A stretch of DNA of 64,000 nucleotides from Algoriphagus terrigena DSM 22685 (GCF_000429445.1 NZ_AUBW01000005.1:248001-312000); one strand, 5' to 3'. Shown: positions 36,598 through 47,648, counted from the first letter of the stretch. Notes: generated by a model not told the origin, from the sequence alone. Translations and numbers: made by a program.

Positions 36598-37659
36598 TTA
36601 ATTTCCAGCTTCCACCAGCTCATATTCGAAGCTTGGCTTGCCTCTTTCACCGTCTTTGGTCAGAGAGAGGAATCGTACTTTGTACACGTTTCCGTCAGAA
36701 TCCTTCACGATATAGTAGATCGTATCATAGACGGTAGGCGTTGGAGACGGAGGAGGTCCGCCGCCCGTAAATCTCCAGGTGGATCCAATGGTAAGTCGAT
36801 TATCGCTGTTAAAAGCAAGGGTAGGCACGTCGGTTTCGTCAAATTCAGCGTAAGGCACAGTTTCTTCCAACACGGCTACTGCACTTGTCCCCCCATAGAT
36901 ATTGTGGTAAACCAAATCTTGGTAGAAGTATGCCAGGGTCGTCCCTTGAGACGTAGTGGAAGAAGTTCCCGCAGTCCAAGCGATGTCCCAGTCGGTCTTA
37001 GCTGGCTCTACGTCCACGATTCCGGTCTCAAAGTTTACATACACAAAGTTGTCATCCGCGTTCTTGGTGATGTCGAGTGTGCTGAAGGTAGTGGCATCTG
37101 CATTGGCATGCTGAAGTGTATATCCGTCGCCTTTTCTAATGATTCTGACCTTTTTCCAAGGTCTCGCTTCCGCTGCGCTAGCTCCCCTAGAGAGCAAATA
37201 CACGACGTTGCTAGCATCGGTGGCGCTGACAGCTGCAATCACTGGCTGGGATAAGGGATTCGCAGCGTTATCCACTTTAAGGATGCCTACCATGTTGGTA
37301 AATCCCATGATCAGCTCTCCGCTTGCTTCAGCTGCGGCGATCTCTGTGGTACCCACTGCATTGATATCGGTCTTTGTAGTAGCAGACGCCATCGCGCCGG
37401 TAGTGCCGTTGATCAGAACTTTGAAATCAGAACCTGTGCTGAACGCAAGATCCCAAGACGCTCTCGGAACGGCAGTTTGTTTTTCAGCGCGTAAGGAAAC
37501 AAACACGGTGTTTGGATAGGTAGCTCCCCCACCATCCACTTCAATCAATCCTGATTCTGTCGGTGGTACGATCACTGGATCCGGATCATCGCTGCAGGAG
37601 GAAACCAGAACCACGCCAGCCAAAAGTGCTGTGACGGGTAGAAAACGATACTTTTTCAT
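36598..37659 (-). CDS. hmuY: HmuY-family heme-binding lipoprotein
   Basis: 353-residue lipoprotein: the signal peptide ends in the lipobox VSSC (Cys about 22), followed by an Asp/Pro-rich linker (SDDPDPVIVPPTESG). The mature part has the HmuY-type strand pattern (ASWDLAFSTGSDFKVLINGT, DWDIAWTAGT, and YDTIYYIVKDSDGNVYKVRF near the end). HmuY proteins capture heme from host or environmental hemoproteins and pass it to the TonB receptor. Its place as last gene of the heme operon, 21 nt after the receptor, supports this. Confidence 0.9.
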   Translation of the reverse strand: MKKYRFLPVTALLAGVVLVSSCSDDPDPVIVPPTESGLIEVDGGGATYPNTVFVSLRAEKQTAVPRASWDLAFSTGSDFKVLINGTTGAMASATTKTDINAVGTTEIAAAEASGELIMGFTNMVGILKVDNAANPLSQPVIAAVSATDASNVVYLLSRGASAAEARPWKKVRIIRKGDGYTLQHANADATTFSTLDITKNADDNFVYVNFETGIVDVEPAKTDWDIAWTAGTSSTTSQGTTLAYFYQDLVYHNIYGGTSAVAVLEETVPYAEFDETDVPTLAFNSDNRLTIGSTWRFTGGGPPPSPTPTVYDTIYYIVKDSDGNVYKVRFLSLTKDGERGKPSFEYELVEAGN

Positions 37660-37680
37660 AGAGTTAAAATTTGGAAATAG

Positions 37681-39951
37681 TTATTTATTTAGTTGATAGG
37701 TAAGGCCCAGGAAGTAAGATCTTCCATAGCCCACGGGTCTTTGGGCACCGCCTCCGTGTGCTTCTCCGCCGCCGGAAGTACTACTGATTTGCTTCACGTC
37801 AAGGAGATTTCTCGCTCCAAGATTCACGGACAGGTGCTTGCCAAAATCCTTCTTGAACGTGATGTCCATCCAGTGATAGCCATCCAGCATGACCTCGCTG
37901 GCGACAGGATTTCCTCCGGAATCCGCCACGATCTCATACCCTGGAAGTGCGCCTGTCCACTTATAAAACAATGTGACTACGCTTCGCCAAGGCAAAATCC
38001 GGTAGGTCAGATTCGTGTTTACTTCAGGAGTCCAGCTCATTTCGGGCACTTCGGTTTGCTCTTCGGTCAGCTGGTTGTAGCGGCCGATGTAGGAGAAGCC
38101 GACGTTGGCGGTGAGGTTTTTATAGCTATGGGTTTGGTTGAGCGTGACTCCCGCCGTACGGTAGTATTCCACATTGAAGAGCGTAGTCACCTGGATATCG
38201 TTAGGATCTTGCCCATAGGCGATCTTGTCTTTCACATCATTGTAAAACACTCCCAACACGGACGTGATACCCCAATCCGTATTTGCCTTGGCTCTCCAGT
38301 CCAGCGAGCCGTTGAAGCTGTTAGAGGTTTCAGCTTTCAGATCTGGATTTCCGGTGATGCTGTGACTCGCGTCAAAGAAGTTAAAATAGAGTTCCCGGAT
38401 AGATGGTGCCCGGAAACCGTTGGCATAAGCGAGTCGCAGGTCCAGATTTTCATGGAGCGAAACCTTGGTGTTCAGCGATGGAATCAGACCCGGCGCATCG
38501 TAAGCCGAATTCCAGCTTTTGCGAAGTCCAGGTTTGATCTTGACCGAAGGTACCGGTGACCATTCTCCGGATAGAAACACCGCGTAATCCTGGATTCCCT
38601 CATTGTCTTCAATCCGTTCACCGGAACCAGTCTCTGTGTTGAGGTCGATGCCGGGCTGAAATCTAAACTTCTCGTCGACCTTCCAGTCTCCGATCATTCT
38701 CCAGCTAAAACCGGTGTAGAAGATGGTGGAATTGGCGGCCGGAGCCTGCGACTGATATCGCTCGCCAGTCCGCACGTTGGTCACCCAGGTCTGGCTTTCT
38801 CTCTCATAGTCGGTGTAAGCACCCTGCCAGGTCAGAGCAAAATCAGGTTTTGCAGCCCACTTACCGCTTAGTCTGTGCATCCATCGGCTGGTTATGAACT
38901 CCTGATCCAAGACTTCCAGACGGGCATCCGGCCCATAGGCAAAGACGGTTTCGTCCAGGAAATCCAACTGATATTCCAGATTCACCGTCTTCCCTGTCCA
39001 GCCGACTTTCGCGTTGAAAAAGTTTTGGTCCTTGGGCAGCCATTCGAACTGTCTGCCGGTTTCTTCGCCTTTCCATCCGCCGAAATTATTCTGCGAAAAG
39101 GAGGCTCCAAAGTCCCAGCCTTTTACCCGATAGCCGCCGGTGACACTTCTGAGGTGGTTTCCCTCACCGTCAAACGGGCTGTATTCGCTGCCCACGGTTT
39201 CCTCCTGTACTCTGGCTTTGAGTGAAAGCTTCTGCGCGTCGTCTGCTTTGGTGATGATATTGATTACGCCAGCCAATGCGTCTGCTCCGTAGACGACTGA
39301 CATCGGGCCTTCGACAATCTCAACCCGCTCGATGCGGTTGATGTCGATCTGATTGATGTTGATCTCGTTGGATGTCCCCTGACGGCCTACCATCGGAATG
39401 CCGTCAATCAGGATTTTCACATTTTGTCCGGACATGCCGAGCAATTCCATATTGCTGGAGCCAAGCGCGTTGTCCTGCGAAAAGCGGATGCCAAGTTCGG
39501 TGCTCAAGATCTCCTGAACGGTGCTCGGAGCACGGTTTTGGATGACCTCCGAACCAATCGTCCTCACCTGATAGACAGACTGACGGGCGGATTGCGGTTC
39601 GAAACTTCCGGTGACCACGACTGTCTCCAGATCTGCGGTGGACTGCTTCAGGACGAAGGTTTCCTGTGTTTTTCCGGCTGGCCAACTGGCCGATACCGTC
39701 TCAAATCCAACGGCTGAGATCTTGAACTTGCCTTCTTTTGGAAGTTCACTGAGACTGAAGTTGCCCTGCTCATCCGCCACTTCGCCTTTGGCATCTCCCA
39801 GCCAAACTGTCGCATGCGGAATAGCCTCTCCCTTTTCAGTGACTACTCGGCCTTTGAGGACCGTCTGCGCCACTACCTCTGAAAAAAGTCCAAAGGAAGC
39901 CAGGCAAAAGAGTAAAGTGAACTTATTAAGACTAAATCTACGCTGAAGCAT
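37681..39951 (-). CDS. hmuR: TonB-dependent heme receptor
   Basis: 756-residue outer-membrane receptor. A signal peptide (cleavage near VVAQ) is followed by a carboxypeptidase-regulatory-like domain (about 30-110). The plug (about 115-235, VVTGSFEPQSARQSVYQVRT, IDGIPMVGRQGTSNEI, VVYGADALAGVINIITK) is followed by the barrel with a YANGFRAPSIRELYFNF segment, near which heme receptors carry FRAP/NPNL motifs. FRAP is present here as FRAPS. The barrel ends in a His/Gly-rich loop and GLTYQLNK. It transports heme into the periplasm for HmuT. Confidence 0.9.
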   Translation of the reverse strand: MLQRRFSLNKFTLLFCLASFGLFSEVVAQTVLKGRVVTEKGEAIPHATVWLGDAKGEVADEQGNFSLSELPKEGKFKISAVGFETVSASWPAGKTQETFVLKQSTADLETVVVTGSFEPQSARQSVYQVRTIGSEVIQNRAPSTVQEILSTELGIRFSQDNALGSSNMELLGMSGQNVKILIDGIPMVGRQGTSNEININQIDINRIERVEIVEGPMSVVYGADALAGVINIITKADDAQKLSLKARVQEETVGSEYSPFDGEGNHLRSVTGGYRVKGWDFGASFSQNNFGGWKGEETGRQFEWLPKDQNFFNAKVGWTGKTVNLEYQLDFLDETVFAYGPDARLEVLDQEFITSRWMHRLSGKWAAKPDFALTWQGAYTDYERESQTWVTNVRTGERYQSQAPAANSTIFYTGFSWRMIGDWKVDEKFRFQPGIDLNTETGSGERIEDNEGIQDYAVFLSGEWSPVPSVKIKPGLRKSWNSAYDAPGLIPSLNTKVSLHENLDLRLAYANGFRAPSIRELYFNFFDASHSITGNPDLKAETSNSFNGSLDWRAKANTDWGITSVLGVFYNDVKDKIAYGQDPNDIQVTTLFNVEYYRTAGVTLNQTHSYKNLTANVGFSYIGRYNQLTEEQTEVPEMSWTPEVNTNLTYRILPWRSVVTLFYKWTGALPGYEIVADSGGNPVASEVMLDGYHWMDITFKKDFGKHLSVNLGARNLLDVKQISSTSGGGEAHGGGAQRPVGYGRSYFLGLTYQLNK

Positions 39952-39967
39952 AAAATTTTTTGAAATT

Positions 39968-39991
39968 GGCGGAAGCCCGAAGACTTCCGCC
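39968..39991. promoter_or_regulatory. Hairpin between hemS and the heme receptor gene
   Basis: GGCGGAAG pairs with CTTCCGCC around an 8-nt loop, in the 49-nt gap between the two genes. It has no good T-run in the operon direction, so an mRNA-stability or partial-termination role is more likely than full termination. Confidence 0.55.
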
Positions 39992-40000
39992 GGAGTTTTT

Positions 40001-41047
40001 TTAAAGGCTATCGACCAAATCTTTCCACTCGGATTTTTGCGGAAGCCCCGGCTTTCTCAGGCCGAAAAACTGAGCGACCATCTCGCCTTCTTTGTCGAAA
40101 AGCTCCAAAGCGGACACCAAACCGTCGTCGGTGTTCTTGTGAACCACAAAGGCTTTGTCTACTACATTTTCGTTCAAGTGCATGTTGAAGTCAGGATCCA
40201 GCACATTCAGCCAATCGCCCATCTGACGGACAGTCTGGACCTTACCTTGGTGGATCTGGATGTTTCCTTTGTTTCCCGCGAAAACCATGATTGGAAGCTT
40301 TGTCTCCGCGGCAGTTTCCACCACTTTTCTCGCGGAAAGTCTATCCACTTCGTGCGCCCATTTGCCACCGATCCACTTCACCGCATCCAATCTGTTCAGC
40401 TTGTATTTGCGGAGCATGCCGAAGAAGTCGTGCGTGTCCTTCATGCCTTCCCAGTCTTTGCTGAATGCTTCGAAGTCCAGCTCTTCTCTGGAAGCATACT
40501 CAGGAGTTGGAAAAGCTTCCAATTCCAGTTGAGCGCTCTGCACCGCTGCAGTGAATTTCTCTACCAGTTCGTCATAAGCTTCAGGATTGGATTTTTCCTG
40601 CAAGTAGACCTTCATGATCGCGTCACCTGCCTTGTCAAAGTACTGGAGGTTTCTCATCGCGCCTCGTGGAGTTTCGGTCGTGACCGCAAATCCAAATTTC
40701 CAACCTGCAAAAAACACGCGCTGCTCGATTGGGCCAATCACGGTGGCGATCTTGTGCGGCCCCGCTTGGATCATCTCTATCTTTTGAAAAGGGCCCTTGT
40801 GTTCCAACACACAGCCTTCGCTTCTCGTCAATGACATCACACGTCCCAGTTTCGGAAATTCCTCCACTTGCTCCGTGAAGTTTTCAGTCAGTCGGATGAC
40901 GTTTTCGCCGATCCCGGTCGCCAAAAGTTCCGCTTCAGTCACTCCCAGTTTGGCAGCAGCGTCACGGATGCGAAGGGTTGGCTCGGATGTTTTTAGGTTT
41001 TCCCAAGCTTGCTTGAGTGACTGTACGGATTCTTGGATAGTTTCCAT
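40001..41047 (-). CDS. hemS: Hemin-degrading factor (HemS/ChuS family)
   Basis: 348-residue cytoplasmic heme-binding protein made of two similar halves (about 1-175 and 176-348), each with a LMSLTRSEG- or FNMHLNE-type strand set, as in HemS/ChuS/HmuS. Members accept heme from the ABC importer and open or sequester it. The second half includes GNKGNIQIHQGKVQTVRQMGDW, where the family carries its heme-contacting residues. It starts 1 nt after the hmuV stop and precedes the receptor gene. Confidence 0.93.
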   Translation of the reverse strand: METIQESVQSLKQAWENLKTSEPTLRIRDAAAKLGVTEAELLATGIGENVIRLTENFTEQVEEFPKLGRVMSLTRSEGCVLEHKGPFQKIEMIQAGPHKIATVIGPIEQRVFFAGWKFGFAVTTETPRGAMRNLQYFDKAGDAIMKVYLQEKSNPEAYDELVEKFTAAVQSAQLELEAFPTPEYASREELDFEAFSKDWEGMKDTHDFFGMLRKYKLNRLDAVKWIGGKWAHEVDRLSARKVVETAAETKLPIMVFAGNKGNIQIHQGKVQTVRQMGDWLNVLDPDFNMHLNENVVDKAFVVHKNTDDGLVSALELFDKEGEMVAQFFGLRKPGLPQKSEWKDLVDSL

Positions 41048-41048
41048 G

Positions 41049-41852
41049 TTACGCTTGTTTAAATGTTTGGATATTTGGATGTGAACTGGCTGCTGAGGAG
41101 ACGAATACTCCGCCAGTCGCTGGGTTAGGAATCAGATGGATCGGATGATCAAAGACATGGGCCAAGATTTCCTCTTCGAGGACATCTTCAACGGTACCTG
41201 TTTTGGCGATCATGCCATTTTTGAGCAGGGCGATCTTGTCGGCATATTGCGCGGCGAGATTCAGCTCATGCAGGATCACGAGGATCCCGATATTTCTGGA
41301 TTTGAGTGTTTCGAGGATTTTCAGGACGGCGTGCTGCTGCGCAATGTCCAGACTCGAGGTCGGCTCGTCGAGCAGTAAGTAACGTGGAAAAGGCTTCGCC
41401 TCCCATATTTGCACCAAGACCCTGGCGAGCTGCACGCGCTGCTTTTCTCCTCCGGAAAGGGTATTGAAAACCTGGTCTTTCAAATGTGTCGTATTAGTCG
41501 CTTCCAGCACCTCGCGGATCAGCTTCGACGGATCTTTGGCTTTGGTACTGATCAATCCGAGCTCAACTACCTCCTGCACGGTAAAGGGAAAATTAACCTG
41601 CGTATGCTGCGGCATCACCGCTCTTACTTCCGCCAGTTCGCGGCTTTTGAGGGTATAAATGTCGTGTCCGTTATAGCCGATCGCGCCATGCTTGCACTTG
41701 ATTTCACCAGAAAGAATCTTGAAGAAAGTCGATTTCCCGGCGCCGTTTGGTCCCAAGACGGCGAGGATCTCACCCGGATTCAACTCCAAGCTGACCTCAT
41801 CGACGATGGGTCTTTGTCTGATGCAAAAATGAACTTTCGAAGCCTTTAGCAT
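41049..41852 (-). CDS. hmuV: Heme ABC transporter ATPase
   Basis: 267-residue ATPase. Walker A is LGPNGAGKSTFFK, the signature LSGGEKQRVQLARVL, Walker B YLLLDEPTSSLD, and the H-loop VILHELNLAAQYA. It powers heme import through the HmuU permease. Its ATG overlaps the hmuU stop in a TAATG junction, and hemS begins 1 nt after its stop. The FepC/HmuV group assignment rests on the family pattern plus the HemS, HmuT and HmuY neighbours. Confidence 0.95.
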   Translation of the reverse strand: MLKASKVHFCIRQRPIVDEVSLELNPGEILAVLGPNGAGKSTFFKILSGEIKCKHGAIGYNGHDIYTLKSRELAEVRAVMPQHTQVNFPFTVQEVVELGLISTKAKDPSKLIREVLEATNTTHLKDQVFNTLSGGEKQRVQLARVLVQIWEAKPFPRYLLLDEPTSSLDIAQQHAVLKILETLKSRNIGILVILHELNLAAQYADKIALLKNGMIAKTGTVEDVLEEEILAHVFDHPIHLIPNPATGGVFVSSAASSHPNIQTFKQA

Positions 41853-42910
41853 TACTTTTTGGATTTATTCAGGTTGAAAATCAGCCAGATGAAAAACGGC
41901 GCGCCGATCAAAGCGGTGATGACCCCGATGGGCATTTCGGCGGGAATGACAATTATTCTTGCGATGAGATCTGCAAAATTGAGCAAGATCGCGCCCAGTA
42001 GAAACGCTCCCGGAAGAACCAAGCGATGGTCTGCACCGAAGAGAATCCGGATCAAATGCGGGACAACCAGACCGACAAAGCCGATCATACCCACCATAGA
42101 AACGCCCGCTCCGACGATCAGGGCACTAAAGACCAGGAGCTGCAATTTCACGCCCTGTACATTCACTCCCATGTGGAAAGCTTCCTGCTCTCCCAAAGCA
42201 AGCGCGTTGAGCTGACGGGAATTGAAAAGCAGCAAGGCAGAAGGAATGGCAATGAGAACCAAGCTGACCGGAATCTTGCTCCAAGTCGCTCCACCCAAAT
42301 CCCCCAAACTCCAGAAAGTGAAGCTTCTCAGGGCTGAGTCATCTGCGAAAAATAAAACCAGGCCAATCAGTGCACCGGCCAGCGCATTGATGGCGACACC
42401 GGCCAGGATCAGTGTGGCGGCATCGGTTCTGCCTTGGGATTTTGAAAGTTTATAGACTGCCAGCACATTGATCAGTCCTCCGACAAAAGCAAAGAGCGGC
42501 AGGCCAATCGGTTTGATCCAAGCCAAGCTGGCCGTCACGGGGACTAGCACCATAAATATCACGGCAAAAAGCGCACTTCCGCTGCTGACACCGATCAGTC
42601 CCGGCTCCACCAAGGGATTTCTGAACATTCCCTGAAGCGCCGCACCTGCGATCCCGAGTCCTCCGCCCACCAAGATTGCCATCAGCACGCGCGGCATCCG
42701 GATTTGGAGCAGGACATTCTCCTGTTGCACCTCAAAGGTGCCCAAGCTCATACCAACCTGGTCAAACAAGATCGCAAGCGTCTGCGGGAATGGAATGCTG
42801 AACGCTCCCATCGACAGGGACATCAGCAATACCAGACCGAGCACAAACCCAAATCCCAGCAGGATCAGGTTTTGGCTTTGCGTCTTGGTATATGACAAGG
42901 TGGAGATCAT
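41852..42910 (-). CDS. hmuU: Heme ABC transporter permease (FecCD family)
   Basis: 352-residue inner-membrane permease with about ten hydrophobic segments, from MSTLSYTKTQSQNLILLGFG to the C-terminal GAPFFIWLIFNLNKSKK. FecCD signatures include VLMAILVGGGLGIAGAALQGMFRNPL, EPGLIGVSSGSALFAV, and GFVGLVVPHLIRILFGADHR, where the coupling helix meets the ATPase. It accepts heme from the HmuT binding protein. It is second in the operon, 4 nt after hmuT. Confidence 0.95.
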   Translation of the reverse strand: MISTLSYTKTQSQNLILLGFGFVLGLVLLMSLSMGAFSIPFPQTLAILFDQVGMSLGTFEVQQENVLLQIRMPRVLMAILVGGGLGIAGAALQGMFRNPLVEPGLIGVSSGSALFAVIFMVLVPVTASLAWIKPIGLPLFAFVGGLINVLAVYKLSKSQGRTDAATLILAGVAINALAGALIGLVLFFADDSALRSFTFWSLGDLGGATWSKIPVSLVLIAIPSALLLFNSRQLNALALGEQEAFHMGVNVQGVKLQLLVFSALIVGAGVSMVGMIGFVGLVVPHLIRILFGADHRLVLPGAFLLGAILLNFADLIARIIVIPAEMPIGVITALIGAPFFIWLIFNLNKSKK

Positions 42911-42914
42911 TTAT

Positions 42915-43766
42915 TTATTGACGGGTAGCTTTTGCCAGATCTAAAGCGGCTTTTCCTACTCTTGGGCCAAAGCCAGACAGATACTGTCCATCCAAAGCAA
43001 CGATGTGGCCTTCCTTATAAGCAATGGTTTGGTCGATTCCCTGGATCTTCACCAAGTCTTCTTTTCCTCCGAGGCTCTGGATTCCTGACTCGAAAAACAC
43101 CAAATACTCAGGATTCATCTGCACGAGCGACTCGGGAGTCAAGGGAGCAAACTCGTCAAATCCTGTGGCGGTACCTTCCAGGTTTGCCATCTTGAATATC
43201 TCGGTGGCGAAGGTTTTGTCACCTGCGACGAATACTGTCTCAGGACCTCTTGCCATAACAAAGATCGCTTTGGGGCGAGAATCCTGTGTCTTCAAATAGG
43301 TATCGAGCTCTGCCAAGTCAGCATCGAGTGCCGCGTTGATTTCTTTTGCCTTTTCCGGCACTTCAAAAAATGTCGCGATTTCCTTCACCAAGGTTTTGGT
43401 TCCTTCGACCGTGGTTGGCTTTTTGAAAACCTGAATGTTGACCTTCGCAGCCTTCAGCTGATCCACCACGTCTGGAGTCAGGTAATTTTCCTCGATCAAA
43501 ACCAAATCCGGGCCCAAGGCCAAGATCCCCTCAGCCTTGATCTGGTTTCTATACCCTATAGAAGGAAGGGTCTGCATGGTAGCAGGGTAGGTCGATGTGA
43601 TATCTGTGGCGATAATCTGATCACTGAATCCCAGCGCATCCACCACCTCGGTGATCGTGCCACCTGCGGTGATGATTTTCCGGGCAGGCGCCGCGGTTTC
43701 AGTAGATTCCGGAGCTTTGCAAGCCCAGCTGATCAGCAACAAGAAGAGAAATAGATTTCTTACCAT
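42915..43766 (-). CDS. hmuT: Heme ABC transporter substrate-binding lipoprotein
   Basis: 283-residue helical-backbone binding protein (TroA/HmuT type). The signal peptide ends in a Cys (LLLISWACKAPEST), so it is anchored in the periplasmic space. The two lobes are joined by a long helix, with IATDITSTYPATMQTLPSIGYRNQI and DLVLIEENYLTPDVVDQL in the first lobe and VALDGQYLSGFGPRVGKAAL at the end. The conserved YxxGxxPR-like end supports a heme-binder. It is the first gene of the operon. Confidence 0.92.
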   Translation of the reverse strand: MVRNLFLFLLLISWACKAPESTETAAPARKIITAGGTITEVVDALGFSDQIIATDITSTYPATMQTLPSIGYRNQIKAEGILALGPDLVLIEENYLTPDVVDQLKAAKVNIQVFKKPTTVEGTKTLVKEIATFFEVPEKAKEINAALDADLAELDTYLKTQDSRPKAIFVMARGPETVFVAGDKTFATEIFKMANLEGTATGFDEFAPLTPESLVQMNPEYLVFFESGIQSLGGKEDLVKIQGIDQTIAYKEGHIVALDGQYLSGFGPRVGKAALDLAKATRQ

Positions 43767-43767
43767 T

Positions 43768-43824
43768 ATTAAGATCGAATATAAATTAAGTCACAAAAGT
43801 ACTTTTATTTAGATTCGATCCAAA
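43768..43824 (-). promoter_or_regulatory. Heme-operon promoter with two copies of a probable iron operator
   Basis: On the minus strand TTTG (43821-43824), a 19-nt spacer and TACTTTTG (43794-43801) match the Bacteroidetes promoter exactly. The inverted repeat TTTAGAT-TCG-ATCCAAA (43808-43824) overlaps the -33 element, and a second ATTCGATC-type site lies in the opposite orientation at about 43768-43788 (GATCGAATATAAATTAA on the plus strand), just after the expected start point. The two sites share ATTCGATC followed by an AT-rich tail. Blocking at both would stop transcription, as expected for Fur-type iron control. Confidence 0.6.
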
Positions 43825-43969
43825 TTAATTGAGTTGATTTTAGACCGACGGAAGTTTGGAGTTATGAAGTGCGGTTTGGCCTCTTTTTCTTAAAAAGCGG
43901 CCGATAAGCGACCTGAATGCCCGTCAATTCAAAAGTGGACAGTGATTGGGATTAAATTTCCAAATATCC

Positions 43970-43999
43970 TTTGGGATTAGGCTTTTCTGCTTAATTTTG
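43970..43999 (+). promoter_or_regulatory. atpD promoter
   Basis: TTTG at 43970-43973, an 18-nt spacer and TAATTTTG at 43992-43999; the spacer is one nt shorter than the consensus range. The atpD ATG lies 46 nt downstream. Confidence 0.6.
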
Positions 44000-44021
44000 C
44001 GCTCGAATTAAAAAAGCGTAA

Positions 44022-45548
<1,527 letters not shown>

Positions 45549-45636
45549 AATTGGTTAAGGGTTAAAAGTTAATGGTTAAGGAAAGACTCCAACAACTGAT
45601 AATTTCCCACCCAATAACTCAATAACTAATCAAAAT

Positions 45637-45885
45637 ATGCATTTAGAAATCGTCACACCGGACAAAAAAATATTCCAGGGAGAAGTATCCGAAGCCAGTT
45701 TTCCAGGCGCGGACGGCTCTTTTCAGGTATTGAACAATCACGCTCCGATCGTTTCGGCTTTGGCAAAGGGAACTGTTTCCTTTACCACCAATGAAGGCGC
45801 AAAGCAGTCTATGATCGTAGACGGCGGAGTAGTGGAAGTGAAAGACAATGTGATTGTGGTCTTGGCTGAGAAAGTAGTAGCCTAA
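45637..45885 (+). CDS. atpC: F1Fo ATP synthase epsilon subunit, short form
   Basis: 82-residue N-terminal beta-sandwich domain of epsilon (MHLEIVTPDKKIFQGEVSEA, FPGADGSFQVLNNHAPIVSA, VDGGVVEVKDNVIVVLAEKV). The C-terminal helical hairpin that inhibits ATP hydrolysis in E. coli is absent, so the protein ends at about the domain boundary; short forms of this kind are common in Bacteroidota. It lies 88 nt after atpD and ends at a strong terminator. Confidence 0.95.
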   Translation: MHLEIVTPDKKIFQGEVSEASFPGADGSFQVLNNHAPIVSALAKGTVSFTTNEGAKQSMIVDGGVVEVKDNVIVVLAEKVVA

Positions 45886-45904
45886 GCAATCCCAACACAA
45901 AATC

Positions 45905-45940
45905 AAAAAAGGTCTCCTGTGAAAGCGGGAGACCTTTTTT
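45905..45940 (+). terminator. Terminator after atpC
   Basis: GGTCTCC / GGAGACC stem with a 9- to 10-nt loop, flanked by A6 and T6. Confidence 0.9.
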
Positions 45941-45972
45941 CGTGTTATCCCAAGTCTGATCCTCGTAAAAAC

Positions 45973-46004
45973 AAAAAATCCAACTCTTGCGAGTTGGATT
46001 TTTT
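45973..46004 (-). terminator. Terminator of fumC
   Basis: A 14-bp perfect stem (AAAAAATCCAACTC / GAGTTGGATTTTTT) with a 4-nt loop. Confidence 0.92.
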
Positions 46005-46025
46005 GATTAGAACTCCAGACAGAGA

Positions 46026-47426
46026 TTATTTCAAACTTCCAATCATATCTTCCGGCTTCACCCACTCGTCGAACTGCTCTGAGGTCAACAGGCCCAAAGC
46101 GATCGCCGCTTCTCTGAGGCTGGTTCCTTCTTTATGCGCTTTCTTGGCGATAGCTGCGGCATTCTCATAGCCGATGTAAGGATTCAGCGCGGTCACCAGC
46201 ATCAGCGAATTTTCCAAATGACGCTGGATCATTGCGGTATTTGGCTCGATGCCGATCGCACAGTTATCATTAAATGACACGCAGGCATCCCCGATCAGTC
46301 GGGCAGACTGCAGGAAGTTTGCAGCGATCAATGGCTTAAACACGTTCAATTCAAAGTGACCGTTAGATCCACCGATGGAAATCGCCACGTCATTGCCCAT
46401 CACCTGTGCGGCCACCATGGTGATGGCCTCCACTTGGGTTGGATTGACTTTACCTGGCATGATGGAAGATCCGGGTTCATTTTCAGGAATCAGGATTTCG
46501 CCGATACCCGATCTAGGACCGGAAGAAAGCATTCGAACATCGTTTGCGATCTTCATCAAAGACACTGCAAGCTGCTTCAATGCTCCATGTGTCTCGACCA
46601 TTCCGTCATGGGCAGCCAATGCCTCAAATTTATTTGGCGCAGTCACGAATGGGTGACCGGAAAGTTCGGCAATCTTCTTGGCTACCAGTTCAGAATATCC
46701 CTGTGGTGTGTTTAGACCAGTGCCTACGGCTGTGCCCCCGAGCGCCAGTTCCGAAAGGTGGGAAAGTGTATTTTTCAAAGCTCTCAAGCCATGGTCCAAC
46801 TGGGCCACATAGCCGCTAAACTCCTGACCCAAGGTGAGCGGAGTCGCATCCATGAAGTGGGTACGGCCGATCTTCACGACATTCTTGAAAGCCTCAGCTT
46901 TCGCAGCCAGCGTATCTCTCAGCTTCTGTACGCCAGGAATCGTAGTCTCCACCACCATCTGATAAGCTGCCACGTGCATTGCAGTCGGGTAGGTATCGTT
47001 GGAGGACTGGGACTTATTGACGTCGTCGTTTGGATGGATCTTCTTCTTGGCATCTTCCAAAGATCCTCCCAAGATCACGTGGGCGCGGTAAGCGATCACC
47101 TCGTTGGAGTTCATGTTGGACTGGGTGCCTGAGCCAGTTTGCCAGATCACGAGCGGAAACTGATCGTCATGCTTTCCGGCAAGTATTTCGTCGCAGACGG
47201 TCGCTATGATGTCTGCCTTGTCCTGATCCAAGACACCGAGTTCGGCATTGGTCAAGGCTGCCGCTTTCTTCAGGATGGCAAACGCGCGGATGATCTCAAT
47301 CGGCATGCGGTTTTTCTCGCCGCCGATCTTAAAGTTATTGATAGAGCGTTGGGTCTGTGCGCCCCAGTATTTGTCGGCAGGAACCTCCACAGGCCCCATG
47401 GTATCTTTTTCGATGCGGATGGACAT
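46026..47426 (-). CDS. fumC: Class II fumarate hydratase
   Basis: 466-residue iron-independent fumarase of the citric acid cycle, turning fumarate into malate in the cytoplasm. The signature is [13 protein letters not shown]. The N-terminal [24 protein letters not shown], the [14 protein letters not shown] loop and [19 protein letters not shown] contain the active-site residues. A TAACTTTG -7 box sits on the minus strand at 47462-47469. Single-gene unit with its own terminator. Confidence 0.98.
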   Translation of the reverse strand: MSIRIEKDTMGPVEVPADKYWGAQTQRSINNFKIGGEKNRMPIEIIRAFAILKKAAALTNAELGVLDQDKADIIATVCDEILAGKHDDQFPLVIWQTGSGTQSNMNSNEVIAYRAHVILGGSLEDAKKKIHPNDDVNKSQSSNDTYPTAMHVAAYQMVVETTIPGVQKLRDTLAAKAEAFKNVVKIGRTHFMDATPLTLGQEFSGYVAQLDHGLRALKNTLSHLSELALGGTAVGTGLNTPQGYSELVAKKIAELSGHPFVTAPNKFEALAAHDGMVETHGALKQLAVSLMKIANDVRMLSSGPRSGIGEILIPENEPGSSIMPGKVNPTQVEAITMVAAQVMGNDVAISIGGSNGHFELNVFKPLIAANFLQSARLIGDACVSFNDNCAIGIEPNTAMIQRHLENSLMLVTALNPYIGYENAAAIAKKAHKEGTSLREAAIALGLLTSEQFDEWVKPEDMIGSLK

Positions 47427-47461
47427 GATATCTATTTGGTATATGGGTTTGATTTCGGTCG

Positions 47462-47469
47462 CAAAGTTA
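47462..47469 (-). promoter_or_regulatory. -7 box of fumC
   Basis: TAACTTTG on the minus strand, 35 nt before the fumC ATG, matches TAnnTTTG. No TTG lies at the right spacing upstream. Confidence 0.4.
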
Positions 47470-47523
47470 AGACCTAACGGCCTTTTAGCCTAAGAAGCGG
47501 GGTGATAGTTACGGTCTGGATTC

Positions 47524-47648
47524 GTCAACGGACGACTGTTCACTCCCGCTTTAAAGGACCTCACGGGGTGATCCATGAAAGTTGTTTTTGGTGTGGCGGT
47601 CAACTCAAGTAATACGCGGCTGTGGTCGGTCGACTATGGACCGTTGAC
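47524..47648. repeat. Inverted-repeat pair C (GTCAACGGTCCA family)
   Basis: Left arm 47524-47543 begins GTCAACGGACGACTGTTCAC; right arm 47625-47648 is the reverse of GTCAACGGTCCATAGTCGAC. The pair encloses about 80 nt and lies just beyond the stop of the minus-strand membrane gene and before the fumC promoter. Confidence 0.6.
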
